A stretch of 64,000 nt of DNA from Ktedonosporobacter rubrisoli (GTDB lineage Bacteria > Chloroflexota > Ktedonobacteria > Ktedonobacterales > Ktedonobacteraceae): assembly GCF_004208415.1 (NCBI RefSeq), contig NZ_CP035758.1:5642001-5706000 (forward strand). The letters are read 5' to 3'. Position 1 is the stretch's first letter, and each line of letters opens with the position of its first letter. Below the pieces are notes generated by a model. That model searched no databases. It worked only from the letters and a program-made list of their open reading frames with translations, and was not told the DNA's origin. This document shows positions 42,145-51,308 of this stretch, piece by piece. A program made the translations under genes and the position numbers.

Positions 42145-43794
42145 CTAGACGCGAGATGACATCGCCTCTTCTGCTTTTGCCGCTCCCGAGCCGCTGGCCT
42201 CACTGCTACTCTGGACCCGTAAGGCACTGGCGATGGTCAAGCCCATGGTGCGCAGACAAATCAAGGCAGTGATGGTCATGACGATAGCAAAGAGGGGATG
42301 CGAAAATAGAAACATTGCCGTGACGCTATCCCTATTAAAGCCCAATAGATTGCTAAAGACCAGGCCTCCATAAAATTCGTTACTGCCCACACCACCTGGC
42401 GGCGAGGGCAGAATCGTAAACATATTATAGGTAGTATAGCCGAAGATAGCCGCGCCAAAGCTCATCTTGCTCAGACCGATCGTCCAGAACGAGAAGAGGG
42501 CAAATAAACCATCGCAGGTAACTGCCAGGCATGTCAACAGGATTGCCGGGATAAATGTTCTGGGATTGCTCGCCGCGGCGAGCAGCGAATCGACAAGGCC
42601 CATGGCAAAGCCCTCGATTTTGCCACCAATTCCTTTGGGCAAAACTTTTAATACCAGCTGGATCAATTTGAGCGCTCGGCCACGATTCCAGGCAGTTAAG
42701 GCAACAACGAAGATCAGGCCTAGCAAAATGCCGCCTACAGTCCCTAAAATGATCCAGAGCGTGGCATTCATCGAGACGCCAATAAAGGGCACAATAGCCA
42801 TAATAATGAGGGCTGGCATCAAATCAAGGGCCTTATCCATGGCAACTGTGGGCAGCGATTGGCTGATCGGAATGCCCGCGATACGCTTGAGCATGAGGCT
42901 CTTGGCCACTTCTCCTCCCTGCACGGGCAAGGCAAAGTTAATAAAGACCCCCACCAGGAAAATCTGGATGGCCTTAAGCGTCTTGACTTTTCCCACCCGG
43001 CTGACAAAAAAGCGCCAGCGCGCCCCGCGTATAGCATACGAGGCGACACACGAGAGGGCCGCAAGGCAGGCAAAGAGGAGACCCTGAGGCGTTGTCAGGC
43101 TCGCGCGCAGAATACTAATGGTCTTGGGAATATTGATGCTACGAAAGACGAGGAAGAGCATAATTGCGCCGAAGATACAACCCAGGGCAATTCTGACCGC
43201 CGGCATGCCGAGAAGCTTTTTCCAGGTTGGCTCCGCTTTAGGCGCAACAGGAGTCGCAGGGACGGCAGGCATGGAGACTGTTTTCATCTTTGAGACAACC
43301 GGCAACATGCCTGTCTCGCGCACGTTTGACCACCACTCAACATTGTTGACGCTTGCCGCTGATCCCGCCCCTCCTGGCCTGGAGGGAGCAGCCGGAGCAA
43401 GCTTTACCGCGCGCATCATGCCACTCAGTTGCATGAGGTGCAAAGTACTCATACGGCTAAAATCAAGATCTTCCTCCAACTGCTCATCCAGCTGCGCATA
43501 GGCTAACTGTTCTTCAAGAATCTGGCGACGCGATTTCCCAGCGGCTGGCTGCTTTAGGAGATCATTGATGTGCTCATAAAAGAGAGGCGATGAACCTTGA
43601 GGAAGAGGGAGAGCCATGGTAGGCTGTTCGGCAAAATCTGGTACTTTTAGCTGCTCATCCTGACTTTGCGCCCCCATTTCTTGCTTTTCCTGGTCCCATA
43701 GCTCATTATGTGTATGTTCCATAAATGAATGAGGGTGCTTAAACAGGCTTCCCAAATTTTGCCCTGGCACAGGGGTGTGCGGATCTTGTTGCAT
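42145..43794 (-). CDS. Lysylphosphatidylglycerol-synthase transmembrane (UPF0104/AglD-like) family protein
   Basis: A 549-residue protein. Residues 1-195 are a hydrophilic, disordered-looking extension (Gln/Glu/Pro-rich). The rest has about eight spans with the family pattern: LFACLAALSCVASYAIRGARWRFFVSRVG, INFALPVQGGEVAKSLMLKRIAGIPISQSLPTVAMDKALDL, ILLTCLAVTCDGLFALFSFWTIGL and ILPSPPGGVGSNEFYGGLVF. The G-E-x-x-K-x-x-x-L-x-R, D-x-x-x-D/x-L and P-x-x-P-G-G-x-G-x-x-E motifs are conserved in MprF/AglD-like flippases. It may move lipids or glycolipids. GAGGTTGGC precedes the ATG. Confidence 0.83.
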   Translation of the reverse strand: MQQDPHTPVPGQNLGSLFKHPHSFMEHTHNELWDQEKQEMGAQSQDEQLKVPDFAEQPTMALPLPQGSSPLFYEHINDLLKQPAAGKSRRQILEEQLAYAQLDEQLEEDLDFSRMSTLHLMQLSGMMRAVKLAPAAPSRPGGAGSAASVNNVEWWSNVRETGMLPVVSKMKTVSMPAVPATPVAPKAEPTWKKLLGMPAVRIALGCIFGAIMLFLVFRSINIPKTISILRASLTTPQGLLFACLAALSCVASYAIRGARWRFFVSRVGKVKTLKAIQIFLVGVFINFALPVQGGEVAKSLMLKRIAGIPISQSLPTVAMDKALDLMPALIIMAIVPFIGVSMNATLWIILGTVGGILLGLIFVVALTAWNRGRALKLIQLVLKVLPKGIGGKIEGFAMGLVDSLLAAASNPRTFIPAILLTCLAVTCDGLFALFSFWTIGLSKMSFGAAIFGYTTYNMFTILPSPPGGVGSNEFYGGLVFSNLLGFNRDSVTAMFLFSHPLFAIVMTITALICLRTMGLTIASALRVQSSSEASGSGAAKAEEAMSSRV

Positions 43795-44218
43795 GCCAAC
43801 CTCACAGACGTAGTAATGGCGTTAATAAAGAATTATTCAGAGATTATCTATAAGAAAATAAAAACGCAGGCCTTTTTACTCTGGTCCAGGCAAGATATAT
43901 AACGCTGCGCGCGGGCTTATCCCTCCCACAAAATTGCACAACTATATACTTTCTCTTCTTAGCATGCGCCGATATATACTGTCAAGTTGGCGCTATTTGA
44001 TGGGGCGATAAGGCTATTTCTGCTTTCCTAATGCTTTATCCCTTCCCCTCTTTTTCATGGTATGTGTGGCTATTCTTCATTCTCTTCTTCCCAATAATTG
44101 ACTCCAACAGCCCTTCGTCGTTTTGCCCAGCCGGCAAGATGGAACTGCTCATAAAGCATGTGATATATTCAACAGGGACGGCCAAACCGGACCGCAAGCA
44201 GATAAAAGGAGACGGGGT
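43795..44218. other. Divergent promoter region of about 420 bp
   Basis: It lies between the UPF0104 gene (minus) and the acyl-CoA dehydrogenase gene (plus). AT-rich around 43820-43870 and 43965-43985, where an inverted repeat GCGCC/GGCGC flanks GATATATACTGTCAAGTT. No gene; a 63-codon frame at 44031-44222 is considered chance. Confidence 0.4.
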
Positions 44219-45460
44219 ATGAACTTTGCTTACTCAGATAAGGTCAACGAACTGCGCACGCGCCTGACTGATTTCATGGAACGCTCTATTTATCCTCACG
44301 AGCAAACGTATCGCGAGCAGATTGCGGCTTCAGGCAATCCTCATCATCACGCCGAGATTGTGGATGAGCTCAAGGCCAGGGCCAGGGAGCAAGGCCTCTG
44401 GAATCTCTTTCTGCCCGATCGAGCATATGGGGCCGGGCTCACGAATCTTGAGTACGCACCACTGGCCGAGATCATGGGCCGCGTAGGCTGGGCCTCAGAA
44501 GTATTTAATTGCGCAGCTCCCGATACCGGCAACATGGAGATTCTTGTCCAGTTTGGCACGTCTGAGCAAAAGCAACGCTGGCTACAGCCCTTGCTAGCTG
44601 GGGAGATCCGTTCGGCCTTTGCCATGACCGAGCCAGAGGTGGCAAGTTCCGACGCCACAAACATTCAGCTCACAATTCGACGTGACGGCCCTGACTATGT
44701 GCTCAATGGCCACAAATGGTGGATCTCCGGTGCAGCCCGCGAGCGCTGTCAGATCTTTATCGTGATGGGCAAAACTGATCCCGACAATCCCGATCGTCAC
44801 AGTCAGCAGAGCATGATTCTTGTGCCCCGCAACACGCCAGGCCTCACGGTAAAGCGCAACCTTCCCGTGATGGGTTATGTCGATAATGAAGGCCATTGCG
44901 AGATCCTCTTTGAGAACGTGCGCGTGCCGGCCAGCAATTTACTGGGAGAGGAAGGCAGCGGCTTTGCTATCGCGCAGGCCCGCCTGGGACCCGGACGCAT
45001 TCATCATTGTATGCGCTCTATCGGTGTGGCCCAACGCGCGCTTGAGCTCATGTGTCAGCGCGTGGCCTCGCGGGTCGCCTTTGGCAAGCCTTTGGCAGAA
45101 CAGGGCATGATTCAGGACTGGATTGCGCGCTCCCAGATCGAGATTGAACAGGCCCGCTTGCTCACCCTGAAGGCGGCCTGGACTATCGATAACCTTGGCA
45201 AGAAGTCGGCAATGAACGAGATAGCCATGATCAAAATCAGCGTTCCAGAAGTGCATACAAATGTGCTTAACCGAGCTATCCAGGCCTTTGGCGCCGCCGG
45301 GCTCAGCGATGATTTCCCTCTTGCCTCTATGTGGGCTCACGGTCGTACGCTGCATATTGTCGATGGGCCCGATGAGGTGCATAAGCGCGCGTTGGCCCGC
45401 TCCGTCGTACGCCAGCTCTCAAACCAGCCAGCCAACCCTAAGCTCTTCCTTCAATATTAA
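44219..45460 (+). CDS. Acyl-CoA dehydrogenase (ACAD10/11-like)
   Basis: A 413-residue flavoprotein dehydrogenase. N-terminal helical domain: FMERSIYPHEQTYREQI; FAD-binding middle: FAMTEPEVASSDATNIQLTIRR and GHKWWISGAARERC; C-terminal helical domain: GPGRIHHCMRSIGVAQRALELM and AFGKPLAEQGMIQDWIARS. The catalytic Glu is probably in IVDGPDEVHKRALAR. The pattern fits ACAD10/11-type long/branched-chain enzymes. The ATG at 44219 has AAGGAGAC upstream; the longer frame from 44123 is rejected. Confidence 0.9.
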   Translation: MNFAYSDKVNELRTRLTDFMERSIYPHEQTYREQIAASGNPHHHAEIVDELKARAREQGLWNLFLPDRAYGAGLTNLEYAPLAEIMGRVGWASEVFNCAAPDTGNMEILVQFGTSEQKQRWLQPLLAGEIRSAFAMTEPEVASSDATNIQLTIRRDGPDYVLNGHKWWISGAARERCQIFIVMGKTDPDNPDRHSQQSMILVPRNTPGLTVKRNLPVMGYVDNEGHCEILFENVRVPASNLLGEEGSGFAIAQARLGPGRIHHCMRSIGVAQRALELMCQRVASRVAFGKPLAEQGMIQDWIARSQIEIEQARLLTLKAAWTIDNLGKKSAMNEIAMIKISVPEVHTNVLNRAIQAFGAAGLSDDFPLASMWAHGRTLHIVDGPDEVHKRALARSVVRQLSNQPANPKLFLQY

Positions 45461-45485
45461 GGAAGAGAAAGTACATTCCTTAAAA

Positions 45486-46247
45486 ATGAGCAGCGTTTCC
45501 AGCCAGGAGCAAGCCCATATCTTTCTTCTGGCCATACTCAAGCTAGAAAAGAGCCTTATGCAAGATCCCTTTTTAGCTCGCCATGAGCATGCCGCAGAGC
45601 TTTATCTTATCCGTCACGGCGATGCCATTCCAGGACCAGATGAGATCATTCCCAGCGGGATTTATAACAACTTGCCCTTAAGCCAGAAAGGACGCAGCCA
45701 GGCCCAGGCGCTGGCCAGGCGGCTCAAAAATGTTAGCTTTGCCGCCGCCTATAGCAGTCCTCTCAAGCGTTGCCTGGAAACAGGCGCTCCCTTGCTTGAA
45801 CAGCTTGACATGCAGGCCATCCTTGTCGAAGAGCTCAAAGAGGTTCGCCTTGGTAGTATTACGCCAGTGCCAGAATTCCAGCAGGGCGACGACCTTACCC
45901 CGCTTACCGAAGCTCTGAGAGCCCGTCAGGCCGAGATTGTGCGCCTGGCCGCCAGCACAGGCACCTGGGATAGCATTCCTAACAGCGAAGCCTCTCGCGC
46001 CTTTCGTCAGCGCATCGCCAGCGCTCTTGATGAAATCGCCCAAAGACATATAGGGGAGCGCATCCTCGTCTTCGCGCACGCAGGTGTCATCAACGCCTAT
46101 GCTGCCGAAGTACTGGGACTGGCAAAAGACTTCTTCTTTCCCTGCGCCAACACCTCTATTACTATCGTCCGCGCGGCCGATCAGCAGCGCGTGCTTTATG
46201 TGCTCAACGATATTGCCCATTTGCAAGGAAGCCTGGCACAGAGCTAA
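45486..46247 (+). CDS. Histidine-phosphatase (phosphoglycerate-mutase-like) family protein
   Basis: A 253-residue protein. The catalytic motif is AELYLIRHGDAI with phospho-acceptor His (R-H-G), then LPLSQKGRSQAQALARRL and AAYSSPLKRCLETG; the second His is in ILVFAHAGVINAYAAEVLGL. About 40 extra residues precede the fold, so a later start (45558) is possible. It follows the acyl-CoA dehydrogenase by 25 bases and is probably co-transcribed. It converges with the next gene with a 4-base overlap of stop codons. Substrate unknown. Confidence 0.87.
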   Translation: MSSVSSQEQAHIFLLAILKLEKSLMQDPFLARHEHAAELYLIRHGDAIPGPDEIIPSGIYNNLPLSQKGRSQAQALARRLKNVSFAAAYSSPLKRCLETGAPLLEQLDMQAILVEELKEVRLGSITPVPEFQQGDDLTPLTEALRARQAEIVRLAASTGTWDSIPNSEASRAFRQRIASALDEIAQRHIGERILVFAHAGVINAYAAEVLGLAKDFFFPCANTSITIVRAADQQRVLYVLNDIAHLQGSLAQS

Positions 46248-47167
46248 TTCATCTGCACGCGCCTGACACTGGGGTTATAACGCATAAGCTGAGCTGCAAC
46301 CAGCTTCGACTCTTGCCGCCGCAGCACCTTTTGCTTCTGAATAGAGAGCACCTTACGCTCTCTACTGCGGCGGCAGCGATAAGCCGCGTGCAGGATGTAC
46401 TCGGCAATCGAGGCAACCTTACGGGGCACGCCATAGAAGCTGGGAAAATCATTGATATCCACAACCATCAAGCCTTGAGGGGTTTCCAGTACATCCACAC
46501 CATAGAGATCAAGGCCAAATACCTGCCCTACGCGCCGCGCCAGCTTGAGCATCTCGCGGTTCACCGGCACCTCTTCTTCCTGGACACTATCATGCAAAGG
46601 CGAGCTTTTTGCAATCGCATGGACTTCCTGGCCGGTCACGTACAGCTTGATATCAAAGCCCGTATTCTCGACATAATGCATGGCCAGATAGTGAGTTGTT
46701 TCATCCAAGCTTAGCGCCGCCATCTCCTCTGGCGTGCGCACAAGGTGAATATCCTGCAACGACGTGCCATTGCTCGGCTTCACTACCACCGGATAGATCT
46801 CATGCGGCACTTTGCCCAAGGCCCGCGGATGGCCAACAAAATAGGTCAAGGGAATAGGCAGGCCGCGCGCGTAGCCATAAGCAGCGGCAACCGCTTTATC
46901 GCGCACAAGCCGAATAGCGCGCGAATTATTAATTGTGGGTATCCCTACAGCTTCCGCAGCCTCCAGAATAGTCAGCCCAGGCCCATCCGAGACAGTTTTT
47001 AAGACATAGGCGTCATAGTCAGTAAGCGATAGGTCGGTAAGGCTGGTAACAGCCACGTATGGTTGCAGCACTTCAATTTCATGCCCCCATTGCTCTAACT
47101 GGTCAGCAATAACCATTGGCATTGGCTTATGAACATATTTTTCCTCTAAGATAAAGCAGAAGCGCAT
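46244..47167 (-). CDS. ATP-grasp enzyme, RimK-like or inositol-phosphate-kinase-like
   Basis: A 307-residue ATP-grasp protein. Signs: VGIPTINNSRAIRLVRDKAVAAAYGYARGLPIPLTYFV (N-terminal lid), YPVVVKPSNGTSLQDIHLV (ATP-binding Lys), DIKLYVTGQEVHAIAKSSPLHD, and YGVDVLETPQGLMVVDINDFPSFYGVP with the Mg-binding Asp-x-Asn. The D-I-N-x-F-P-S-x pattern recalls both RimK-like ligases and ITPK-type inositol phosphate kinases. The C-terminal 45 residues are unusually basic (RRSRERKVLSIQKQKVLRRQ). Substrate cannot be decided from sequence alone. Confidence 0.78.
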   Translation of the reverse strand: MRFCFILEEKYVHKPMPMVIADQLEQWGHEIEVLQPYVAVTSLTDLSLTDYDAYVLKTVSDGPGLTILEAAEAVGIPTINNSRAIRLVRDKAVAAAYGYARGLPIPLTYFVGHPRALGKVPHEIYPVVVKPSNGTSLQDIHLVRTPEEMAALSLDETTHYLAMHYVENTGFDIKLYVTGQEVHAIAKSSPLHDSVQEEEVPVNREMLKLARRVGQVFGLDLYGVDVLETPQGLMVVDINDFPSFYGVPRKVASIAEYILHAAYRCRRSRERKVLSIQKQKVLRRQESKLVAAQLMRYNPSVRRVQMN

Positions 47168-47571
47168 GCTTAATCCCTCCTTCCAGCAGGATGATTAGCA
47201 GAGCATGGTAATTACCATCTGCCAGCGATATGTAGTATACGCCTATGAGTGTGCCATTGACTATGAGGTGGCTAACAAAATTCCGATTAGACCAGGTTCC
47301 CCTCTTCGTGATATAATAGGTGTGGGAGAGAATAGATGCTTCATTCAACCACAAAGAATTTCTGCTTATTATTTAGAGCGCGCTATGTGTGCCGCACAAC
47401 GATTGAGCGCTATCTGCTCGCTGCAGGTTAGCGGCGCTCTAACACGCCCCTGAACTCTTCTTCTACCCATTATGAAGATATACCACAAAACTTTTTGTCA
47501 GTACTGCACTATGATGCTGCCTGCTTGAGCGCAGCAGGCGGATTGCAAGATATTGGAGGAGCCCAACTACA
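47168..47571. other. Divergent intergenic region before prfA
   Basis: About 400 bases between the ATP-grasp gene (minus) and prfA (plus), with an extended -10 promoter (listed). A plus-strand frame at 47205-47453 has no ribosome site or family match and is not called. Confidence 0.4.
47309..47317 (+). promoter_or_regulatory. Extended -10 promoter before prfA
   Basis: TGA-TATAAT (TATAAT at 47312-47317) with a weak TTAGAC 19 bases upstream. The leader to prfA would be about 250 bases. Confidence 0.5.
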
Positions 47572-48648
47572 ATGGACTTGATAGATAAGCTGGCTAATCT
47601 GGCTCAGCGCTATGATGAACTAAATAATTTGATGGCGCAGCCAGAGGTACTCGAAGATCCTTCGCTCCTGCAGCGCTATGGACGCGAGCATTCGGAGCTG
47701 GAAGATGTTGTCAATAAATATCAAGAGCTGATCGAGACTGATAAGCAGATCGCCGATACGCAGGAGATCTATGATAGCGAAGAGGGCGAGATGCGCGACC
47801 TGGCTTTTGAGGAGCTGGAAGGGCTGAAGCAGCACAAAGAGCAGCTGCTCGACGAGGTAAAGGTAGCCCTGCTGCCTAAAGATATTATGGATGAGAAAAA
47901 CGCCATCGTCACGATCCAGGGCGGCGCTGGCGGCGATGAGGCGGCGCTCTTTGCGGCTGAGCTGTTCCGTCTGTATAGCCGCTATGCAGATAAGCATCGC
48001 TGGAAAATTGAGGTTATGGACCTCAACGAGGGCAAGCAGGGAGGCATCAAGGACGTTACCTTTGGCGTGAAGGGCAAGGGAGCCTATAGCCGCATGAAAT
48101 ATGAGGGCGGCACGCATCGCGTTCAGCGCGTGCCAGTTACGGAGGCCAACGGGCGCATCCATACATCTACGGCCAAAGTAATTGTCTTGCCAGAGGCCGA
48201 TGAAGATACCGAGATCGAGATCAAAGATAGCGATCTTCGCGTCGATGTCTATCGCTCGACAGGGCATGGTGGCCAGAGCGTGAACACTACTGACTCCGCC
48301 GTGCGTATCACCCATCTGCCAACCGGGCTGGTTGTGACCTGTCAGGACGAAAAATCCCAGCTGAAAAATAAGCTCAAGGCCCTCACGGTCCTCAAATCGC
48401 GCCTGTGGGATTTACAGGAAGCCCAGCGCCAGGCCGAGTTGAGCAAATCGCGCCGCTCGCAGGTACAAACTGGTGATCGCAGCGAGAAGATTCGCACCTA
48501 CAACTTTCCCCAGGATCGCGTTACCGACCATCGCATTGGCTTGACCCGTCACAACCTGCCGGGCGTAATGGATGGCGACATCGATGAATTTATCGACAAC
48601 CTGAGCGCCGTTGACCAGGCCGATAAGCTGCAAAGTATGTTTGCCTGA
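47572..48648 (+). CDS. prfA: Peptide chain release factor 1
   Basis: A 358-residue class I release factor. The GGQ catalytic motif is in YRSTGHGGQSVNTTDSAVRITHLPTG; the N-terminal half contains IVTIQGGAGGDEAALFAAELFRLYSRY and KGAYSRMKYEGGTHRVQRVPVTEANGRIHTSTAKV, the latter typical of RF1. The C-terminal YNFPQDRVTDHRIGLTRHNLPGVMDGDID is also diagnostic. The factor reads UAA and UAG stop codons. A GGAGG site precedes the ATG. A strong terminator follows. Confidence 0.97.
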   Translation: MDLIDKLANLAQRYDELNNLMAQPEVLEDPSLLQRYGREHSELEDVVNKYQELIETDKQIADTQEIYDSEEGEMRDLAFEELEGLKQHKEQLLDEVKVALLPKDIMDEKNAIVTIQGGAGGDEAALFAAELFRLYSRYADKHRWKIEVMDLNEGKQGGIKDVTFGVKGKGAYSRMKYEGGTHRVQRVPVTEANGRIHTSTAKVIVLPEADEDTEIEIKDSDLRVDVYRSTGHGGQSVNTTDSAVRITHLPTGLVVTCQDEKSQLKNKLKALTVLKSRLWDLQEAQRQAELSKSRRSQVQTGDRSEKIRTYNFPQDRVTDHRIGLTRHNLPGVMDGDIDEFIDNLSAVDQADKLQSMFA

Positions 48649-48689
48649 TGAGCAAGCCAGCTACCGCGACCTATAGAAGTCTGCTTTGT

Positions 48690-48724
48690 GGGGCTTATTC
48701 CAGCATGTGGAGTAAGCCCCTTTT
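48690..48724 (+). terminator. Rho-independent terminator of prfA
   Basis: Stem GGGGCTTATTCCA/TGGAGTAAGCCCC (13 bp with one G-T pair), 5-base loop, then TTTTCG. Strong intrinsic terminator. Confidence 0.88.
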
Positions 48725-48924
48725 CGCCTCTCCTGCCAGCCGTCTCTTGCTTGCACTTCCTGCAGGCATTTTCGCTACCTGCAGCCCAAATCCTCCAGCT
48801 CTTCTTGCGTAAAGATAACCCCTGCACCCTCTAGTAACGCAGCCAATCAGCATAGGCTGTGTTGACACGGGCAAAATAAGCATGCTAGACTGCTTTGTAC
48901 CGCATAAGAAAGAGCAGGTTAAGC

Positions 48925-49671
48925 ATGCCATTCGAACAGCCACAATCTATACGTACCATTTTCTTTGATGCCGGCTTTACATTATTGCGTCCCTTTCCAT
49001 CGACTCCCGAGCTATGCCAGCGCGTCTGTAAAGAGCTCGATCTCCACATTCACCTTGACGAGCTAATGGACCGCATGACGGAGGCAGAAAAATTCTTTGT
49101 TAGCTATACGCGCCTCCATCGCGAGATCTGGGCCAGCGAGCAAGCTATAGCTGAGTTCTATACTGAGTATTATGTTCATCTGCTGCGTCCCTTTGTTGAA
49201 GAGCAAGATGAGAAGCGCCTCCATCAGCTCGCCCTCGCCATCAGCGAAGAGTTTGATAAACATACAAGCTGGGAGCTCTACCCGGATGTAATACCCACCC
49301 TTGAGGCCTTGCGTGCGCATGGTGGCTATACTATGGGCATCATTTCCGATTGGGGCATTGCACTCAACTCGATCCTGCACAGGCTGAAGCTTACCAAGTA
49401 TTTTGATTGCTTACTCGTCTCTGCTTCGATTCGCCATGCCAAGCCCTCGCCAATGCTCTACGAGTTGGCGCTGCAGCGAGCCAATGCGATTGCCGATTAT
49501 ACACTTCATATAGGAGATTCGTACATCCAGGATGTTCTGGGAGCACGGGCAGTTGGCATCACTCCTGTATTATTAGATCGAACGGAAAAACTAGCCGCGC
49601 ATAATCTTGACTGCGCCCTGGTCCACTCGCTGTACGAACTACTAGATCTATTGGAGGTTGAAAGGCCATGA
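48925..49671 (+). CDS. HAD-superfamily hydrolase
   Basis: A 248-residue haloacid-dehalogenase-like protein. Motif I is TIFFDAGFTLLRPF (nucleophile Asp; the second Asp is replaced by Gly-Phe-Thr, as in some dehalogenase-like members). Motif II is IISDWGIAL, motif III Lys in SIRHAKPSPMLYELAL, and motif IV IGDSYIQDVLGARAVG. The D-A-G-x-T-L start is typical of HAD proteins of the HDHD3/REG-2 type. It overlaps the next gene by 4 bases (ATGA). Substrate unknown. Confidence 0.88.
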   Translation: MPFEQPQSIRTIFFDAGFTLLRPFPSTPELCQRVCKELDLHIHLDELMDRMTEAEKFFVSYTRLHREIWASEQAIAEFYTEYYVHLLRPFVEEQDEKRLHQLALAISEEFDKHTSWELYPDVIPTLEALRAHGGYTMGIISDWGIALNSILHRLKLTKYFDCLLVSASIRHAKPSPMLYELALQRANAIADYTLHIGDSYIQDVLGARAVGITPVLLDRTEKLAAHNLDCALVHSLYELLDLLEVERP

Positions 49672-50357
49672 GGGAAACCATCACTGCGCGTAACACGCTT
49701 GTCTTTACTGGAGCAGCGCTTGCCGCTACGGCGGGAGCACTCTTGACGCTGGGCGGCTATGTGCGACGCGAGATCGAGCGCCGCGGCTACCCTTCATGGG
49801 AAGACTGCCGCTGTAGCTTCAAGTCAAATCAAACTATTTTCCAGGTCTGGTACAGTCGCCAGGAGCAGCGGGGGGAAACCATCGTCTCGCAGGAATGGGG
49901 CTCATATCTTTCCAATCCACCACAGTGGGTGCGCCGTTTCCTCCATCACGGCTCGCAAGTGCTGGCTACGCTCAATCCACGCGGCCGCTATGTTGAACGC
50001 ATCGCGCTAAGCCCACAAGAAGCCCATCGCTTTGTGACGCTGCTGCATACCGCAAGCGCTGGCGAGGCCCACACCGAGGAGTTCACAGATGACAGTGGAC
50101 ATATGGTATGGCGGCGGGAGATCCTGCATGTCTCACACCACCCACTCGATGCCTACGTGCGGCGCCTCTATCCCTCCCACGTTGCCCAGGAACGCAGCGC
50201 ACAGGCTCAAACATTGCCAGCAGTCTGGGACCCACATCGCAACCTGCCATTGCCCATTGAGGGTAGCCTGCTCGAAACCCCAACGGGCACACGTATCGAT
50301 TATATTGGATGGACTCCGGCCCAGATCTCTTACTGCACAGCCCGGCTAAAGCCATAG
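49668..50357 (+). CDS. Membrane-anchored hypothetical protein
   Basis: A 229-residue protein translationally coupled to the HAD gene by an ATGA overlap. One N-terminal span (LVFTGAALAATAGALLTLGGYV) is followed by a soluble domain rich in Trp, Arg and His (WEDCRCSFKSNQTIFQVWYSRQ, EWGSYLSNPPQWVRRFL). No family recognised. The coupling suggests a linked function with the HAD hydrolase. Confidence 0.68.
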   Translation: MRETITARNTLVFTGAALAATAGALLTLGGYVRREIERRGYPSWEDCRCSFKSNQTIFQVWYSRQEQRGETIVSQEWGSYLSNPPQWVRRFLHHGSQVLATLNPRGRYVERIALSPQEAHRFVTLLHTASAGEAHTEEFTDDSGHMVWRREILHVSHHPLDAYVRRLYPSHVAQERSAQAQTLPAVWDPHRNLPLPIEGSLLETPTGTRIDYIGWTPAQISYCTARLKP

Positions 50358-50472
50358 CATAGGGCGCGGGAGAGCAGACCCGCCGCATTCCAGCTCCCCT
50401 TGCCGTATTTGCAGTTTCGAACCAGCTGAGCCAGTTTTAAGCTACCTGCTGTGGTATAAGCGCACCCCGCGT

Positions 50473-51207
50473 TTAGGGAGCGCTGATCTCGCGTACCACC
50501 TCTACACCATTCAAGCGCATATGATAGAGGAAGAGCAGGTGCAGGGTATCGGCATCATGAGGCAAAGCGCCTATCTCTCGGGCTACCTCTACCGGGGTAT
50601 CGTAGGTTTGTACCGCGTTCTCCGGCACAATGACGCGCATCTTTAAGCCATGGGCATTAGCATAGAGCTTCAAATGCAGAGCCATCTGATGCACGCAGAG
50701 ATCGGTACAATCGCCTACAATCACTACAGCGCTAAGATTATGGTGTTTTTCAAGCCAGGCCCCCAGATCCGTGGCATGGAACGCGTTGAGCGAGTTTTTA
50801 GCCACAACTGTATAAAGATCAGCAAAGGGCAAGTTTGCCAACTCGGGTATGGTTTTGGCTTCGCTCGTACCCACCATGCAATGAGGGGGAAAATCGGCAA
50901 ATTCTACAGCATCGGCCGGATGGCAATCTTGAGCCAGGATAAAATCGCGCACGCCGATGGCATGGGCATTCTGAAAGGCTGCAGTTACCGCCGGAATAAT
51001 GCCCTTGACGCGCGGACTTGAGAGGACTCCTTCATGACAAAAGCCGTTAATCATATCAACACTGAATAAGGCGACCCGTCCAAGCTCCGCATCCACCGCC
51101 AGATCGCTCCAGGAGAGCGTGGGAAGTTGCTTTTCCCATTCTACTAGCGCCTGTAAAAAGGGAACTGCATGCTCTACAAAGTTTTCTGGGATCGTTGAGG
51201 TTGCCAT
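50473..51207 (-). CDS. Cysteine hydrolase of the isochorismatase/nicotinamidase family
   Basis: A 244-residue hydrolase. Catalytic residues: Asp in VALFSVDMINGF, Lys in YTVVAKNSLNAF, Cys in VIVGDCTDLCVHQMAL. The segment ILAQDCHPADAVEFADFPPHCMVGTSEA matches nicotinamidase metal-site and substrate-loop regions (Q-D-x-H-P...F-P-P-H-C-x-x-G-T). The adjacent upstream NrtR-like regulator supports nicotinamidase (NAD salvage) rather than isochorismatase. The N-terminus is longer than usual. Confidence 0.85.
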   Translation of the reverse strand: MATSTIPENFVEHAVPFLQALVEWEKQLPTLSWSDLAVDAELGRVALFSVDMINGFCHEGVLSSPRVKGIIPAVTAAFQNAHAIGVRDFILAQDCHPADAVEFADFPPHCMVGTSEAKTIPELANLPFADLYTVVAKNSLNAFHATDLGAWLEKHHNLSAVVIVGDCTDLCVHQMALHLKLYANAHGLKMRVIVPENAVQTYDTPVEVAREIGALPHDADTLHLLFLYHMRLNGVEVVREISAP

Positions 51208-51308
51208 TGCTCCATCTCCTTTTTAGCTGGCTGCGGCCCTCAGAGGGACCGAGAATACTTCTGCGCTCCTGCTGCCACGGTACAAGGCTAAACTGCCAGA
51301 AACAGGCC

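Noticed and set aside
47205..47453. 82-codon plus-strand frame upstream of prfA
   Set aside because: It spans the extended -10 promoter, lacks a ribosome site and shows no protein-like pattern.
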